Numbered from the stretch's first letter, positions 10,693 to 20,175 are shown. The stretch: DNA of 64,000 nt from Dyella lipolytica (GCF_030160075.1 NZ_BSNQ01000009.1:120295-184294), one strand, 5' to 3'. Notes: generated from the sequence alone by a model not told the origin. Program-made: numbers and translations.

Positions 10693-11085
10693 ATGACCGT
10701 CGGCGTGTTATTGATGACCCACGAGTCGGTCGGCCAGGCGCTGGTAAAAGCGGCACGTCACGTGCTGCCGAAACTGCCGCTGCGGGTCGCCACCGTGGAA
10801 GTACCGGCGCGAGCCGATCCGGATGTGATGCGCACGCTGACCGCCAAGCATGCGCGTGAACTGGATCACGGCGATGGCGTGCTGGTGTTGGCGGATCTCT
10901 ACGGCGCTACACCCTGCAACATCGGGCTGTCGTTGAGTACCGTCGGTGTAAGGCTACGCTGCGTATCGGGATTGAATCTGCCCATGCTGCTGCGCGTGCT
11001 CAACTACGCCGATAAGCCGTTGGACGAACTTGCGGAAATCGCGGCCAGCGGCGGTCGCGGAGGAATCTTCATCGATCATGCTTGA
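10693..11085 (+). CDS. Mannose-family PTS EIIA domain protein
   Basis: A single-domain, 130-residue EIIA of the mannose/sorbose (PTS_IIA_man) type. The phosphoacceptor His10 is present in VLLMTHESVG, and a LADLYGATPCN segment matches the family core. No EIIB, EIIC or EIID gene is nearby, so this protein most likely takes part in a regulatory phosphorelay and not in sugar transport. It overlaps the HPr start by eight bases, a strong sign of coupled translation. Confidence 0.88.
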   Translation: MTVGVLLMTHESVGQALVKAARHVLPKLPLRVATVEVPARADPDVMRTLTAKHARELDHGDGVLVLADLYGATPCNIGLSLSTVGVRLRCVSGLNLPMLLRVLNYADKPLDELAEIAASGGRGGIFIDHA

Positions 11086-11347
11086 AAAAGATATTGTCGT
11101 CTCCAACAAACTGGGCTTGCATGCCCGCGCATCGGCCAAACTGGTGCAGCTCGTGCAAGGTTTCAAATCCACCGTCTGGTTGATCAGCAAAGGTCGCGAA
11201 GTGAATGCTCAAAGCATCATGGGCGTGATGATGTTGGCCGCAGGCATCGGCACGCCGTTGACGATACGCGCCGACGGACCGGACGAATCGACCGCGCTCA
11301 ACGCAGTGGCGGATCTGTTCGAGCGAAAATTCGACGAAGGGGCGTAA
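11078..11347 (+). CDS. ptsH: Phosphocarrier protein HPr
   Basis: HPr carries phosphate from enzyme I to EIIA. The 89-residue product has the catalytic His15 in KLGLHARASAK and the regulatory Ser46 in AQSIMGVMML, the site used by HprK. The ATG at 11078 lies inside the end of the EIIA gene and is preceded by GCGGAGGAA. An N-terminal extension is open in frame but lies in the EIIA coding region. Confidence 0.95.
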   Translation: MLEKDIVVSNKLGLHARASAKLVQLVQGFKSTVWLISKGREVNAQSIMGVMMLAAGIGTPLTIRADGPDESTALNAVADLFERKFDEGA

Positions 11348-11465
11348 GGATGAAGCAAGGAACAGGGAACGGGAAACGGAGCACGGAGGTCGTCTCGACA
11401 TCCGGGCTGCGTCAACCTGCGCCGGTTCACCGCTTCACGCTCCTTGCATTGCCGGGGACCTGCCT

Positions 11466-13202
11466 ATGAGGCAAATCCTCGCCGGCACGATGGCAGCACG
11501 CGGCATGACCCTGGGTCGCGCGAGACTAGTGCAACCCAGCCGCTACCACGTCGATACGCGTCCGCTCACCGAAGAAGAAATTCCTTCCGAGCTTGAGCAC
11601 CTCCACAAAGCGCTGGACACGGCACGCCACGAACTGCGCGAACTGCGCGGCAAACTGCATGGCGCGCTGGCGCGCGAAGTCAACGAGTTCATCGACGCGC
11701 ACACCCTGCTGCTCGACGACGCGGAACTGCTGCGCGGGCTGGATGAAATGATCAGCATCGGCCGCTATCGCGCCGGCGCCGCGCTGAAAAAGCAGCGCGA
11801 TCGTCTCGCCGGTGTATTCGGCGCCATGGACGATCCTTATCTGCGCAGCCGCATGGAAGATGTCGACCAGGTGATCGGCCGTGTGATCTCTGCCTTGCAG
11901 CGCCAGACCAGCGTGGAAGAACGCAAACTGGCCGCACGCGTCGGCGAAATCCTCGTGGCCGATACGATCGCGCCCGCCGACATGGCGCACCTTGCCGGCC
12001 ACGGATTGCTCGGCGTGATCACCAGCTCCGGCAGTCCGTATTCGCACAGCGCGATTCTTGCGCGCAGCCTCAGCCTGCCGATGCTGGTAGGTACGCGCGA
12101 TGCGCTGTCGACCATTCACGACGACGACCTGATCCTGCTCGATACCGAGCACGGCGAAGCGGTGGTGCATCCCACGGCACAGGATCTCGCCCGCTATCGC
12201 GCCTGGCAGCGTGAAGCCGCACTGGAAGGGCGCCGGCTGGCCAGCCTGGCGAATGCACCCACGCGGACGCGCGACGGTATCGATGTGCGGCTGCTGGCGA
12301 ATGCCGAATCCGTTACCGATGTCGCTTTGGCGCGCACGCGCGGCGCCGACGGCATCGGTCTGTATCGCACCGAATTCCTGTTCCTGCGCCACAAGGGCCT
12401 GCCGTCGGAAGACGAACAGTTCATCGCCTATCGCGATGTGGTACTCGGCATGGGCGGCGCACCCGTCACCATTCGCACCCTCGACCTTGGCGCAGATAAG
12501 GCAGATGCCGCCGGCCTGGTCATTCGTGGCGAGGAGAATCCAGCGCTAGGCGTGCGCGGCGTACGGCTCTCCTTGCGTCACCCGGCGGTATTCACCACGC
12601 AGATCCGCGCCATCCTGCGCGCCGCCTGCTACGGCCCGATGCGCGTGCTGGTACCGATGGTCACCCAGCCGGACGAACTGATCGCCGTGCGCACGCTGTT
12701 CAAACTGGCGCGACAGGACCTCAAGCGCGAGAACGTCGACCTGCCGGAAAAGCTGCCGCTGGGCGCAATGATCGAAGTGCCTGCAGCAGCGATCAACGTG
12801 CGCGCGCTGCTTGAACACGCCGACTTCCTCGCCATCGGCACCAACGACCTCGCGCAATACGTGCTCGCCGCAGATCGCGGCAACGACGCGCTGGAAAACA
12901 TCTACAACCCGCTGCAACCTGCACTGCTGCGTTTGCTGTCGCACGTGATTTCCGCGGGCCGGCGCGCGGGCAAGCCCGTAAGCTTGTGCGGCGAAATCGG
13001 TGGCGACGTCAATTTCACCGCATTGCTGCTTGCGCTGGGTCTGGGCGAATTCAGCATGCATCCCAGCCAGATCCTGCATGTGCGCGATCGTCTCGCCACA
13101 CTCGATCACGCCGTACTGCGACGTCATGCGCCCCGACTCGTTCGGGCACGCACGCATGAAGAAGCGGAAGCCATTCTCGCGGCTATTGTCGAAACTGCGT
13201 AG
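11466..13202 (+). CDS. ptsI: Phosphoenolpyruvate-protein phosphotransferase (enzyme I)
   Basis: EI autophosphorylates from PEP and passes the phosphate to HPr. At 578 residues it has the normal length without a GAF extension, so it is the sugar-type EI and not EI-Ntr. The phosphorylated His194 lies in SSGSPYSHSAILARS, the PEP-binding TEFLF and GTNDLAQY segments are present, and the catalytic Cys lies in SLCGEIGGD. A gap of 118 bases separates it from ptsH, with no obvious hairpin; the GTG/ATG start region has GGGGACC upstream. Confidence 0.96.
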   Translation: MRQILAGTMAARGMTLGRARLVQPSRYHVDTRPLTEEEIPSELEHLHKALDTARHELRELRGKLHGALAREVNEFIDAHTLLLDDAELLRGLDEMISIGRYRAGAALKKQRDRLAGVFGAMDDPYLRSRMEDVDQVIGRVISALQRQTSVEERKLAARVGEILVADTIAPADMAHLAGHGLLGVITSSGSPYSHSAILARSLSLPMLVGTRDALSTIHDDDLILLDTEHGEAVVHPTAQDLARYRAWQREAALEGRRLASLANAPTRTRDGIDVRLLANAESVTDVALARTRGADGIGLYRTEFLFLRHKGLPSEDEQFIAYRDVVLGMGGAPVTIRTLDLGADKADAAGLVIRGEENPALGVRGVRLSLRHPAVFTTQIRAILRAACYGPMRVLVPMVTQPDELIAVRTLFKLARQDLKRENVDLPEKLPLGAMIEVPAAAINVRALLEHADFLAIGTNDLAQYVLAADRGNDALENIYNPLQPALLRLLSHVISAGRRAGKPVSLCGEIGGDVNFTALLLALGLGEFSMHPSQILHVRDRLATLDHAVLRRHAPRLVRARTHEEAEAILAAIVETA

Positions 13203-13213
13203 GTTTGAGTTCG

Positions 13214-14092
13214 TCAGGCCAGCGAATGCAGGAACGCTTCCAGCGCCGCGCCGCGGTATTTCTCTCGGTGCAACAAGATCGACAACTTACGACGCAGATC
13301 CAGGAACGGTGTTTTCAACGCCACCAGCCGGCCAGCCGCGAGCGCATCGGTCACCGCGACTTCCGGCAGACAAGCAATACCAAGTCCCGCGCTCACCGCC
13401 TGCTTGATCGCCTCGATCTGATCGAGCTCGATCACCGTCTCGCCGGGCGGTAACTGCGCGAGCGCACGCTCGCTGGTGGTACGCGTCGCGGAGCCGGGCT
13501 CGCGCAATACCCAGCGCGCCCCCGCGAAGTGTTCGGGTTTGAGAACACGTTTTTTTGCCAGCGGATGATCCAACGGTGCACAGACCACCAGCGCATCGTC
13601 ACGCCATGGGTGTGCTTCGAGCAGCGGATGGGTGACCGGACCTTCGACGCAGCCGACATCCAGGCTGTGATCGAGCACGCCCGCGGCAATATCTTCAGTG
13701 TTGGCCACGCGCAGGCGGATAGCTACCTGCGGGTGAGTGCGCACGAAGTCCCCGAGCAACTCCCCCACGCGGTAATTGCCGACCGTATTGCTCGCGCCGA
13801 TCCGCAGCTCGCCCGCCAGCGACGCGGTTTTGCCGGTAGCGCGCCGCCCGAATTCGGCGTGGCGTTCGAGCAGCTCCTGCGCCAACGGCAATAACTCGCG
13901 CCCGCGTGCGTTGAGCCGCAGCCGCCCCCGCTCGCGGTCGAATACCGGCGCATCCAGCTGCCGCTCCATTTCGGCCAGCGCCATGCTGGCGGCGGGCTGG
14001 GTGAGGTGCAGCCGATCGGCGGCAGCGCGCACGCTGCCGTGCAAGGCGATCTGCACGAAAACATCGAGCTGGCGCAGGCTGACGTTAACCAT
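13214..14092 (-). CDS. LysR-family regulator divergent from yeiH-like gene
   Basis: A 292-residue LysR-type activator: winged HTH at residues 1-60 (SLRQLDVFVQIALHGSVRAA, then LTQPAASMALAEME) and a CysB-like effector domain with GELRIGASNTVGNY. It is divergent from the YeiH-type gene, the same pairing as yeiE/yeiH in enterobacteria, so it probably controls that gene. The effector is unknown; sulfur compounds are plausible from the YeiE comparison, which is inference only. It converges on ptsI with an 11-base gap. Confidence 0.88.
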   Translation of the reverse strand: MVNVSLRQLDVFVQIALHGSVRAAADRLHLTQPAASMALAEMERQLDAPVFDRERGRLRLNARGRELLPLAQELLERHAEFGRRATGKTASLAGELRIGASNTVGNYRVGELLGDFVRTHPQVAIRLRVANTEDIAAGVLDHSLDVGCVEGPVTHPLLEAHPWRDDALVVCAPLDHPLAKKRVLKPEHFAGARWVLREPGSATRTTSERALAQLPPGETVIELDQIEAIKQAVSAGLGIACLPEVAVTDALAAGRLVALKTPFLDLRRKLSILLHREKYRGAALEAFLHSLA

Positions 14093-14112
14093 CAGTCTAT
14101 TTTATGGCATGG

Positions 14113-14137
14113 ATTAGATATTTCAAATTTTCCTAAT
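14113..14137. promoter_or_regulatory. Candidate LysR operator
   Basis: An AT-rich interrupted palindrome, ATTAG-n15-CTAAT, lies between the divergent LysR and YeiH-type genes, 20 bases from the regulator start. Size and symmetry suit a LysR dimer site (T-N11-A type). Pattern-based only. Confidence 0.5.
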
Positions 14138-14182
14138 CGATACCGGCGAGGAGAATGCACCCGACCCCCAGGACTCTCTGCC

Positions 14183-15220
14183 ATGAATGCCACCTCGATC
14201 CCCATGACCTCGCCAAGCCCGATCAGTCGCGCATCAGGTTTATTGCTTGCCATCGGCATTGCGCTGCTGGCCTGGTGGCTAGGGCACCGCATGCCGCTGA
14301 TCGGCGGTCCGGTGTTCGGCATCGTGCTCGGCATCCTCGTACGCAACCTGCTAGCGCCGCCGGACAGCTTCAATCCGGGTATTCAGTTCGCCAGCAAGCA
14401 GATCCTGCAATGGTCGATCATCGCGCTCGGCTTCGGCCTGAGCCTGACCCAGGTGGCGAAAACCGGGCTGGAGTCGCTCTCCGTGACGATGGTGACGATG
14501 ACCACGGCGTTCGTCACCGCGCTGGTGCTCGGCCGCTTGATGAAAGTGCACAACAAGCTGCAGGTGCTGATCGGCGTGGGCACCGCGATCTGCGGCGGCT
14601 CGGCGATCGCGGCGGTGACGCCGATCATCAAGCCGGACGATCACGACACCGCGTTCGCGATCTCGACGATCTTTTTGTTCAATCTCGTTGCGGTGCTGCT
14701 GTTCCCGCTGTTGGGGCACATGCTGCACCTGTCCGACCTCGGTTTCGGGCTTTGGGCTGGCACGGCCATCAACGACACGTCTTCGGTGGTCGCGGCCGGC
14801 TACAGCTACAGCAACGCGGCCGGCGACTACGCCACCATCGTGAAGCTGACGCGCGCCACGCTGATCATTCCGATCTGCCTGATCCTCGCCATTGCCGTGG
14901 CCGTGCGCGAAAAGCGCGCGGCGAAGCACTCGGGCAACGTCAGCGACTTCAGTCTGTGGCGCATCTTTCCGTGGTTCATCCTGTGGTTTCTGGTGGCTTC
15001 GGCGGTGCGCACGGCGGGTTACGTACCCGTGGTCATACAGCCGGCGATTCACCTGGCGGCGGAGTTCATGATCATCGTCGCGCTCACCGCGATCGGCTTG
15101 TCGGCCAACTTGCGCAAGATGGCGGCGACCGGCGCTCGGCCGATTCTGCTGGGCCTGGGTGTGTGGGCTGCGGTGTCGATCAGCAGCTTGCTAGTGCAAC
15201 TCGTGATTGGGCGGCTTTAA
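14183..15220 (+). CDS. YeiH/UPF0324 family integral membrane protein
   Basis: A 345-residue polytopic membrane protein of the UPF0324 (putative sulfate exporter, PSE) family, with about 9-10 hydrophobic segments. The conserved GVGTAICGGSAIAAVTP and WAGTAINDTSSVVAAGYSYS segments are present. The ATG at 14183 gives a typical cytoplasmic start; an ATG at 14155 with a better Shine-Dalgarno is in another frame. The substrate is not established in the family. It is probably under control of the divergent LysR gene. Confidence 0.88.
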   Translation: MNATSIPMTSPSPISRASGLLLAIGIALLAWWLGHRMPLIGGPVFGIVLGILVRNLLAPPDSFNPGIQFASKQILQWSIIALGFGLSLTQVAKTGLESLSVTMVTMTTAFVTALVLGRLMKVHNKLQVLIGVGTAICGGSAIAAVTPIIKPDDHDTAFAISTIFLFNLVAVLLFPLLGHMLHLSDLGFGLWAGTAINDTSSVVAAGYSYSNAAGDYATIVKLTRATLIIPICLILAIAVAVREKRAAKHSGNVSDFSLWRIFPWFILWFLVASAVRTAGYVPVVIQPAIHLAAEFMIIVALTAIGLSANLRKMAATGARPILLGLGVWAAVSISSLLVQLVIGRL

Positions 15221-15235
15221 TCGCCCGCTGACGCC

Positions 15236-15922
15236 TCAGCGCCCCTGTTCTGCCAGGGTCAACGCCACCTTGTCGCGCAAATACACCGGCAAAGCGAGTT
15301 CCGGTGCATGCGCGCGACCGGCCTTGAATTCGCTCACCGCCAAGGTGGCCACGTGACGTGCCTGCGGATAGCAGGCGCCATCGGCCGAACGGGGTACCAC
15401 GCCCAGCCGGTCACGCAAAGCGTCCGCATACGTTGCCCAGCCCGTGCCGACGACCTGCCAGGCGCTCGCCTGCGGCAACACCAGTGACTCCGCCGTGGTG
15501 ACGCGTTCTTCGTCCAGCGCGATCAGACCGCCGCCTGCGTCGCGCCGGTAGCTGGCTGCATAGATCTCGCCCATGCGAGCGTCGATCACCGCGAGAATGG
15601 CAGCATCGTCTTCCGGCGCCTCGAGCGCGAGCGCAGCGAGCGAGGAGATCGTCACCACAGGCAAACCCAACGCCATCGCCATGCCCTGTGCCAACGACAC
15701 GGCCAGGCGCACACCGGTAAACGCGCCAGGGCCGCGGCCCACCGCAATCGCATCCAGCGCATGTTTGCCGATACCGGCTTCGGCTAATAGCTCATCGGCC
15801 ATCGGCAACACGCGTTCGGCCTGGCGGCGTGGCGCCAGCTCGGTGCGCGCGATGACGGTTTCACCGTGGACCAGGGCGACGGAGCAGGCTTCGGTGGCGG
15901 TTTCGATGGCTAGCAGGTTCAT
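15236..15922 (-). CDS. tsaB: tRNA t6A biosynthesis protein TsaB
   Basis: TsaB is the inactive paralogue of TsaD that scaffolds the TsaBDE complex, which makes threonylcarbamoyladenosine in ANN-decoding tRNAs. The 228-residue product begins MNLLAIETATEACSVALV, the ASKHA phosphate-1 motif, and has VGRGPGAFTGVRL, both diagnostic. The start at 15922 was chosen for this motif; the frame is open upstream into the next gene. It ends 15 bases from the convergent YeiH-type gene. Confidence 0.94.
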   Translation of the reverse strand: MNLLAIETATEACSVALVHGETVIARTELAPRRQAERVLPMADELLAEAGIGKHALDAIAVGRGPGAFTGVRLAVSLAQGMAMALGLPVVTISSLAALALEAPEDDAAILAVIDARMGEIYAASYRRDAGGGLIALDEERVTTAESLVLPQASAWQVVGTGWATYADALRDRLGVVPRSADGACYPQARHVATLAVSEFKAGRAHAPELALPVYLRDKVALTLAEQGR

Positions 15923-15948
15923 CGGGCCATTCTCGCACCGCCAAGCTT

Positions 15949-16902
15949 TTAATACCGCTTGGCTTTGGGGTTGTAGTAGCTCGTATCGGTCGATTCGAGC
16001 AATTTGCGCATCGCCGGGCCGATGTGCTGAAAGCCGTGCGCGGCCAGCACTTCTTTCTTGCCCGGAATATCGTATTGACCTGTCACGCCCGGTCGCGGCG
16101 TGCCATCGGCCGGAATATCCGCTGGCCGCGGCAACTGTTCCGGCCAATGCTGGGCGTGCAGTGTCAGCTTGGGGCACCAATGACGATTGTCCGGATGCAC
16201 CGGCTCGCGCTCGGTGATGCCGAGAACCGCTTTTTTGCCGAACTCTTTCACGAACGCCTGATAAAAATCGTATTCCAGCGTGTTCTCGATCGTCGGCTGG
16301 ATCGCATCGAGCATCTTGAAGAAGCGCGGATCGTTGCGCGCAATGAAGAATTGCGTCGACAGTGTCTGCTTGCGTTTAATGCCGAAGTCGTTGCCGAAGG
16401 CGTTAAGCACTTTGGCGACACCCAGTTTCACTTTCGCGAACGGATGGCGTAGGCGACGCCACTGCGGACGCTGGTCGGTGCTCCAGGTCGACGCGGCCAG
16501 ATAAGCCTCCGGATGACGATCGAGCAGATCGATGTAGCGCTTGATGATGCCTTGATCGAAAACCCAGGTATCGGCTTCCACGTGAATCAGATACTGCGGG
16601 TTGTAAACCTCCACTGCCGCACGGCAAGACTGCTGCAGCAGATTCAAGGCGCCGTAGATGATGGTGCGAGGTTGGCAACGAACCAGCACGTCTTCCATGT
16701 GCGGCTCGTAGGTCACATCTGAGCAGGAATGAACGATCGGCCACGGCTCCGGATAGTTGAGCCTCACGATCTCCATATTGATGCGCGCGCAATCCGGACG
16801 CTCGTGATTGGTCATGCACACGACCGCCTTGGGCCGGGGAACCGTCGCTGCAGGATGCGGCAGACCGGCTGTCGCGATATCGACCTCGTTCCTCGTTTCC
16901 AT
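15949..16902 (-). CDS. Orphan glycosyltransferase-like protein
   Basis: A 317-residue soluble protein without signal peptide or membrane segment. The first half (PKAVVCMTNHERPDCARIN, then QYLIHVEADTWVFD, IIKRYIDLLDRHPEAYLAAS) has the layout of a GT-A glycosyltransferase: an N-terminal alternating sheet/helix region followed by an acidic EAD-T motif where DxD is expected. The C-terminal 80 residues are Pro/His rich. I do not recognise a named family. It precedes tsaB by 26 bases and may be co-transcribed. The function is tentative. Confidence 0.55.
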   Translation of the reverse strand: METRNEVDIATAGLPHPAATVPRPKAVVCMTNHERPDCARINMEIVRLNYPEPWPIVHSCSDVTYEPHMEDVLVRCQPRTIIYGALNLLQQSCRAAVEVYNPQYLIHVEADTWVFDQGIIKRYIDLLDRHPEAYLAASTWSTDQRPQWRRLRHPFAKVKLGVAKVLNAFGNDFGIKRKQTLSTQFFIARNDPRFFKMLDAIQPTIENTLEYDFYQAFVKEFGKKAVLGITEREPVHPDNRHWCPKLTLHAQHWPEQLPRPADIPADGTPRPGVTGQYDIPGKKEVLAAHGFQHIGPAMRKLLESTDTSYYNPKAKRY

Positions 16903-16967
16903 TCCCTACCCGCCGCCCCGTTTGATAGCGCCCAAGCCAACGAGGAAATATAGCCGAATTGCCCCTT

Positions 16968-17235
16968 AGAGCCAGTCCTCATAGTCCACGTGGCCCGCGC
17001 CGGGATCTGTTTGCGCGCAAGACCAGGAAGAACGAGGGCGTGTATGTCGATACACAACCGAGTGATGACGCAGGATTGCGGGCAAACAGACCCGGCCCTT
17101 CGGGTTGTCGCTGAGTGGCCGCCATGCGGCAGCGCGCGGCTTGGCCTGACAGCCAGTCAGGCGCTGCGCCACGCACTACCACCTGACGGCCACTCAGCGG
17201 CAACGCGGGCCACGTGGACTATGAGGACTGGCTCT
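16968..17235. repeat. 268-bp nested inverted-repeat element (three-way-junction fold)
   Basis: This fills most of the 436-base gap before valS. The outer arms (16968-16999 and 17204-17235) are perfect 32-bp inverted repeats. Inside are two further hairpins. One joins 17000-17020 to 17076-17095, with one bulge and one mismatch, and carries a GTGTAT/ATACAC tip at 17040-17055. The other joins 17104-17121 to 17187-17204 (18 bp, one G-T wobble) and carries a CCTGAC/GTCAGG tip at 17145-17161. No convincing gene is present. I do not recognise the element. Confidence 0.8.
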
Positions 17236-17252
17236 TACAGACCCTCTACGCT

Positions 17253-17281
17253 TTGGCAGCCCAGCCGCTGACCTTTACAAT
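17253..17281 (+). promoter_or_regulatory. Sigma-70 promoter of valS
   Basis: TTGGCA (17253-17258) and TACAAT (17276-17281) are separated by exactly 17 bases, giving a start near 17288 and a 5' UTR of about 50 bases. That UTR contains a perfect 9-bp hairpin, GCGCCCCGG/CCGGGGCGC (17303-17323), ending 15 bases before the ATG. The promoter lies just downstream of the nested palindrome, so the palindrome is not part of this transcript. Confidence 0.65.
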
Positions 17282-17338
17282 GCGTGTTTCACGCCTACCC
17301 ACGCGCCCCGGCAACCGGGGCGCAAACGCGAGTCCCCG

Positions 17339-20167
17339 ATGGAAAAGAGTTTCGAGCCCCGCCCGATCGAGTCGAAGTGGTATGCCCGCTGGGAAGCCAG
17401 CGACGTATTCCGCCCGTCGGGGCATGGCGAGCCGTACTGCATCCAGCTGCCGCCGCCGAACGTCACCGGCACCCTGCACATGGGCCACGCGTTCCAGCAG
17501 ACGGTGATGGACATGCTGATCCGCTACCAGCGCATGCGCGGCATGAACACGCTGTGGCAGGTAGGAACGGATCACGCCGGCATCGCTACGCAGAAGATCG
17601 TCGAGAACCAGCTCGCCGTCGAGAACAAGAGCCGCCACGATCTGGGCCGCGAACCGTTCGTCGAGCGCGTGTGGCAGTGGAAGGACGAATCCGGTTCCAC
17701 CATCACTAACCAGATGCGCCGCCTCGGTGTCGCCGCCGATTGGTCGCGCGAGCGCTTCACGATGGACGAAGGTCTGTCGGCCGCCGTGCGCAAGGTGTTC
17801 GTGGAGTGGTACCGCGCCGGGCTGATCTATCGCGGCAATCGTCTAGTGAACTGGGATCCGGTGCTGGGCACGGCGGTGTCCGATCTCGAAGTGAACAGCG
17901 TCGAGCGCGACGGGCATATGTGGTCGATCCGCTATCCCGTCACCGATAGCGACGAGAGCATCGTCGTTGCAACCACGCGCCCGGAAACCATGCTGGGCGA
18001 CGTTGCCGTGGCTGTACATCCGGAAGACGAGCGCTACCAACACTTGATCGGCAAGACGCTAACGCTGCCGCTGAGCGGTCGCCAGATTCCGGTCATCGCC
18101 GACGACTATGTCGATCGCGAATTCGGCACCGGTTGCGTGAAGATCACGCCTGCGCACGATTTCAACGACTACGCCATCGGCCAGCGCCACAAGCTGGCGC
18201 CGATCGAGATCTTCACGCTCGACGCGAAGGTCAACGGCAATGCACCGGCGAAATACCAGGGCATGGATCGCTACGACGCACGCAAAGCCGTGCTCGCCGA
18301 TCTGGAAGCGGCTGGCCTGTTGGTCGAAACCAAACCGCACAAATTGCAAGTTCCGGTGAGTCAGCGCTCGGACGCGGTGATCGAACCGATGCTTACCGAT
18401 CAATGGTTCGTCGATCTCACCAGCGACGCGCAGAAAGATGGACGTCCGGGCGGACGCAAGGCCATCACTGAACCTGCGCTCGATGCCGTTCGTTCGGGCG
18501 AGATCAAGTTCGTGCCGGAAAACTGGACCAGCACGTACACGCAATGGCTGGAGAACATCCAGGACTGGTGCATCAGCCGCCAGCTGTGGTGGGGACATCG
18601 CATTCCGGCGTGGTACGACGAAGCCGGCAACATCTTCGTCGGCGAGAATGAAGCCGACGCGCGCGCGCATGCCACTATCGCACCGGTCGGTGCTTTGAAG
18701 CAGGACGAAGACGTGCTGGACACATGGTTCAGCTCGGCATTGTGGCCGTTCTCCACGCTCGGCTGGCCCGCCAACGGTCCGGTGAAAAACGAGCGCGGCG
18801 ATATCGTCGCCCACTGGGAAACCGACAAGATTTTCCTGCCTAGCGCGGTGTTGGTCACCGGCTTCGACATCATTTTCTTCTGGGTCGCACGCATGGTGAT
18901 GGCGACCAAGTACTTCACCGGGAAGGTGCCGTTCCGCGAGGTGTACATCAACGCCATCGTGCGCGATGCGGAAGGCCAGAAGATGTCCAAATCGAAGGGC
19001 AACACCCTCGATCCGTTGGACCTGATCGACGGCATCGAACTGGAACCGTTGGTGGAGAAGTCCACCAAGTCGCTGCTGATTCCGCAGGTGCGCGAGAAGG
19101 TCGAGAAGCGTATCCGCAAGGATTATCCGAGCGGCATTCCAGCCATCGGTACGGATGCGCTGCGCTTCACCTTCGCCGCGCTGGCCAGCTACAGCCGCAC
19201 CATCAACTTCGATATCAAGCGCGCCGAAGGCTACAAAGCGTTCTGCAACAAGCTGTGGAATGCAGCGCGCTTCGTGCTGATGAACCTTCCGGAAGGCAAA
19301 CTGCCTGCCCCGTCGGGCGCACCGGCCACCGAAGCCGAACGCTGGATTCTCACCCGTCTCAAGCAAACGCTGGTCGACGTGGAGCAACACTTCACCAGCT
19401 ACCGCTTCGACCTGCTTGCGCAGGCGTTGTACGAATTCACCTGGAACGAGTTCTGCGACTGGTTCCTCGAACTGTCCAAGCCGGCGTTGAACGGCGATGA
19501 TGCGATAGCAGCCGCTTCAACGCGTCACACCCTGGTGGTTGTTCTGGAAACGGTGTTGCGCGCACTGCATCCGATCGTGCCGTTCATCACGGAGGAAATC
19601 TGGCAGTCGGTGGCGCCGAAGCTTGGCATCGACGCCGAAGGCATTTTGCACCGTTCGTGGCCGAAGGCTGGCGAGATTCCTGCCGACGAAGCGGCCACGG
19701 CCGAGATCGAATGGTTCAAGAACGTGCTTAGTGGCATCCGCCGCATTCGCGCGGAAATGAACATCGCGCCAGGCAAGACCATCCCGCTGCTCCTCGCCGA
19801 CGGCGATGCCAGCGATCGCGCACGTGCAGCCAAGTTCGCCGCGCAGATCAGCTTTCTCGCCCGCGTGGAAGCACCGCAATGGATCGAATCCGGCGCCCAT
19901 GAACCGGCGGCAGCCGCGGCCGTCGTCGGCTCGCTGCGTGTGCTGATTCCGCTCGCCGGGCTGATCGACCTCGGCGCCGAGAAAACACGTCTCGCCAAGG
20001 AAATCGCGCGCATCGAAAGCGAGATCAAGAAGTGCGAAGGCAAGCTTAGCAACGCCAACTTCGTGGCTAATGCACCGGCCGAGGTTGTGGCACAGGAACG
20101 CCAGCGTATTGCCGATTGGGGTACGCAGCTCACGGCGCTGCGCGAACAGATGCAGAAGTTGGGATGA
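17339..20167 (+). CDS. valS: Valyl-tRNA synthetase
   Basis: ValS charges tRNA-Val and edits misacylated threonine. The 942-residue class I enzyme shows the HIGH-type motif HMGH (47-50, within [13 protein letters not shown]), the CP1 editing domain with [17 protein letters not shown], the KMSKS motif at 548-552, the anticodon-binding domain, and a C-terminal coiled-coil arm ending in EQMQKLG. Length is normal. It has its own promoter; downstream is a repeat hairpin and not a recognisable holC neighbour. Confidence 0.97.
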   Translation: MEKSFEPRPIESKWYARWEASDVFRPSGHGEPYCIQLPPPNVTGTLHMGHAFQQTVMDMLIRYQRMRGMNTLWQVGTDHAGIATQKIVENQLAVENKSRHDLGREPFVERVWQWKDESGSTITNQMRRLGVAADWSRERFTMDEGLSAAVRKVFVEWYRAGLIYRGNRLVNWDPVLGTAVSDLEVNSVERDGHMWSIRYPVTDSDESIVVATTRPETMLGDVAVAVHPEDERYQHLIGKTLTLPLSGRQIPVIADDYVDREFGTGCVKITPAHDFNDYAIGQRHKLAPIEIFTLDAKVNGNAPAKYQGMDRYDARKAVLADLEAAGLLVETKPHKLQVPVSQRSDAVIEPMLTDQWFVDLTSDAQKDGRPGGRKAITEPALDAVRSGEIKFVPENWTSTYTQWLENIQDWCISRQLWWGHRIPAWYDEAGNIFVGENEADARAHATIAPVGALKQDEDVLDTWFSSALWPFSTLGWPANGPVKNERGDIVAHWETDKIFLPSAVLVTGFDIIFFWVARMVMATKYFTGKVPFREVYINAIVRDAEGQKMSKSKGNTLDPLDLIDGIELEPLVEKSTKSLLIPQVREKVEKRIRKDYPSGIPAIGTDALRFTFAALASYSRTINFDIKRAEGYKAFCNKLWNAARFVLMNLPEGKLPAPSGAPATEAERWILTRLKQTLVDVEQHFTSYRFDLLAQALYEFTWNEFCDWFLELSKPALNGDDAIAAASTRHTLVVVLETVLRALHPIVPFITEEIWQSVAPKLGIDAEGILHRSWPKAGEIPADEAATAEIEWFKNVLSGIRRIRAEMNIAPGKTIPLLLADGDASDRARAAKFAAQISFLARVEAPQWIESGAHEPAAAAAVVGSLRVLIPLAGLIDLGAEKTRLAKEIARIESEIKKCEGKLSNANFVANAPAEVVAQERQRIADWGTQLTALREQMQKLG

Positions 20168-20175
20168 CGTTTTAG

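Noticed and set aside
14155-15231. Frame starting at an ATG with a good GAGGAG site before the YeiH-type gene
   Set aside because: It is offset from the membrane-protein frame and gives an Arg/Ala/Gly-rich product without family resemblance.
16966-17271. Short frames on both strands within the nested palindrome
   Set aside because: They mirror each other through the inverted repeats, lack ribosome sites and have no family features.
18059-19390. 443-codon frame antisense to valS
   Set aside because: Shadow frame with no motif; valS covers the same DNA with all class I synthetase motifs.
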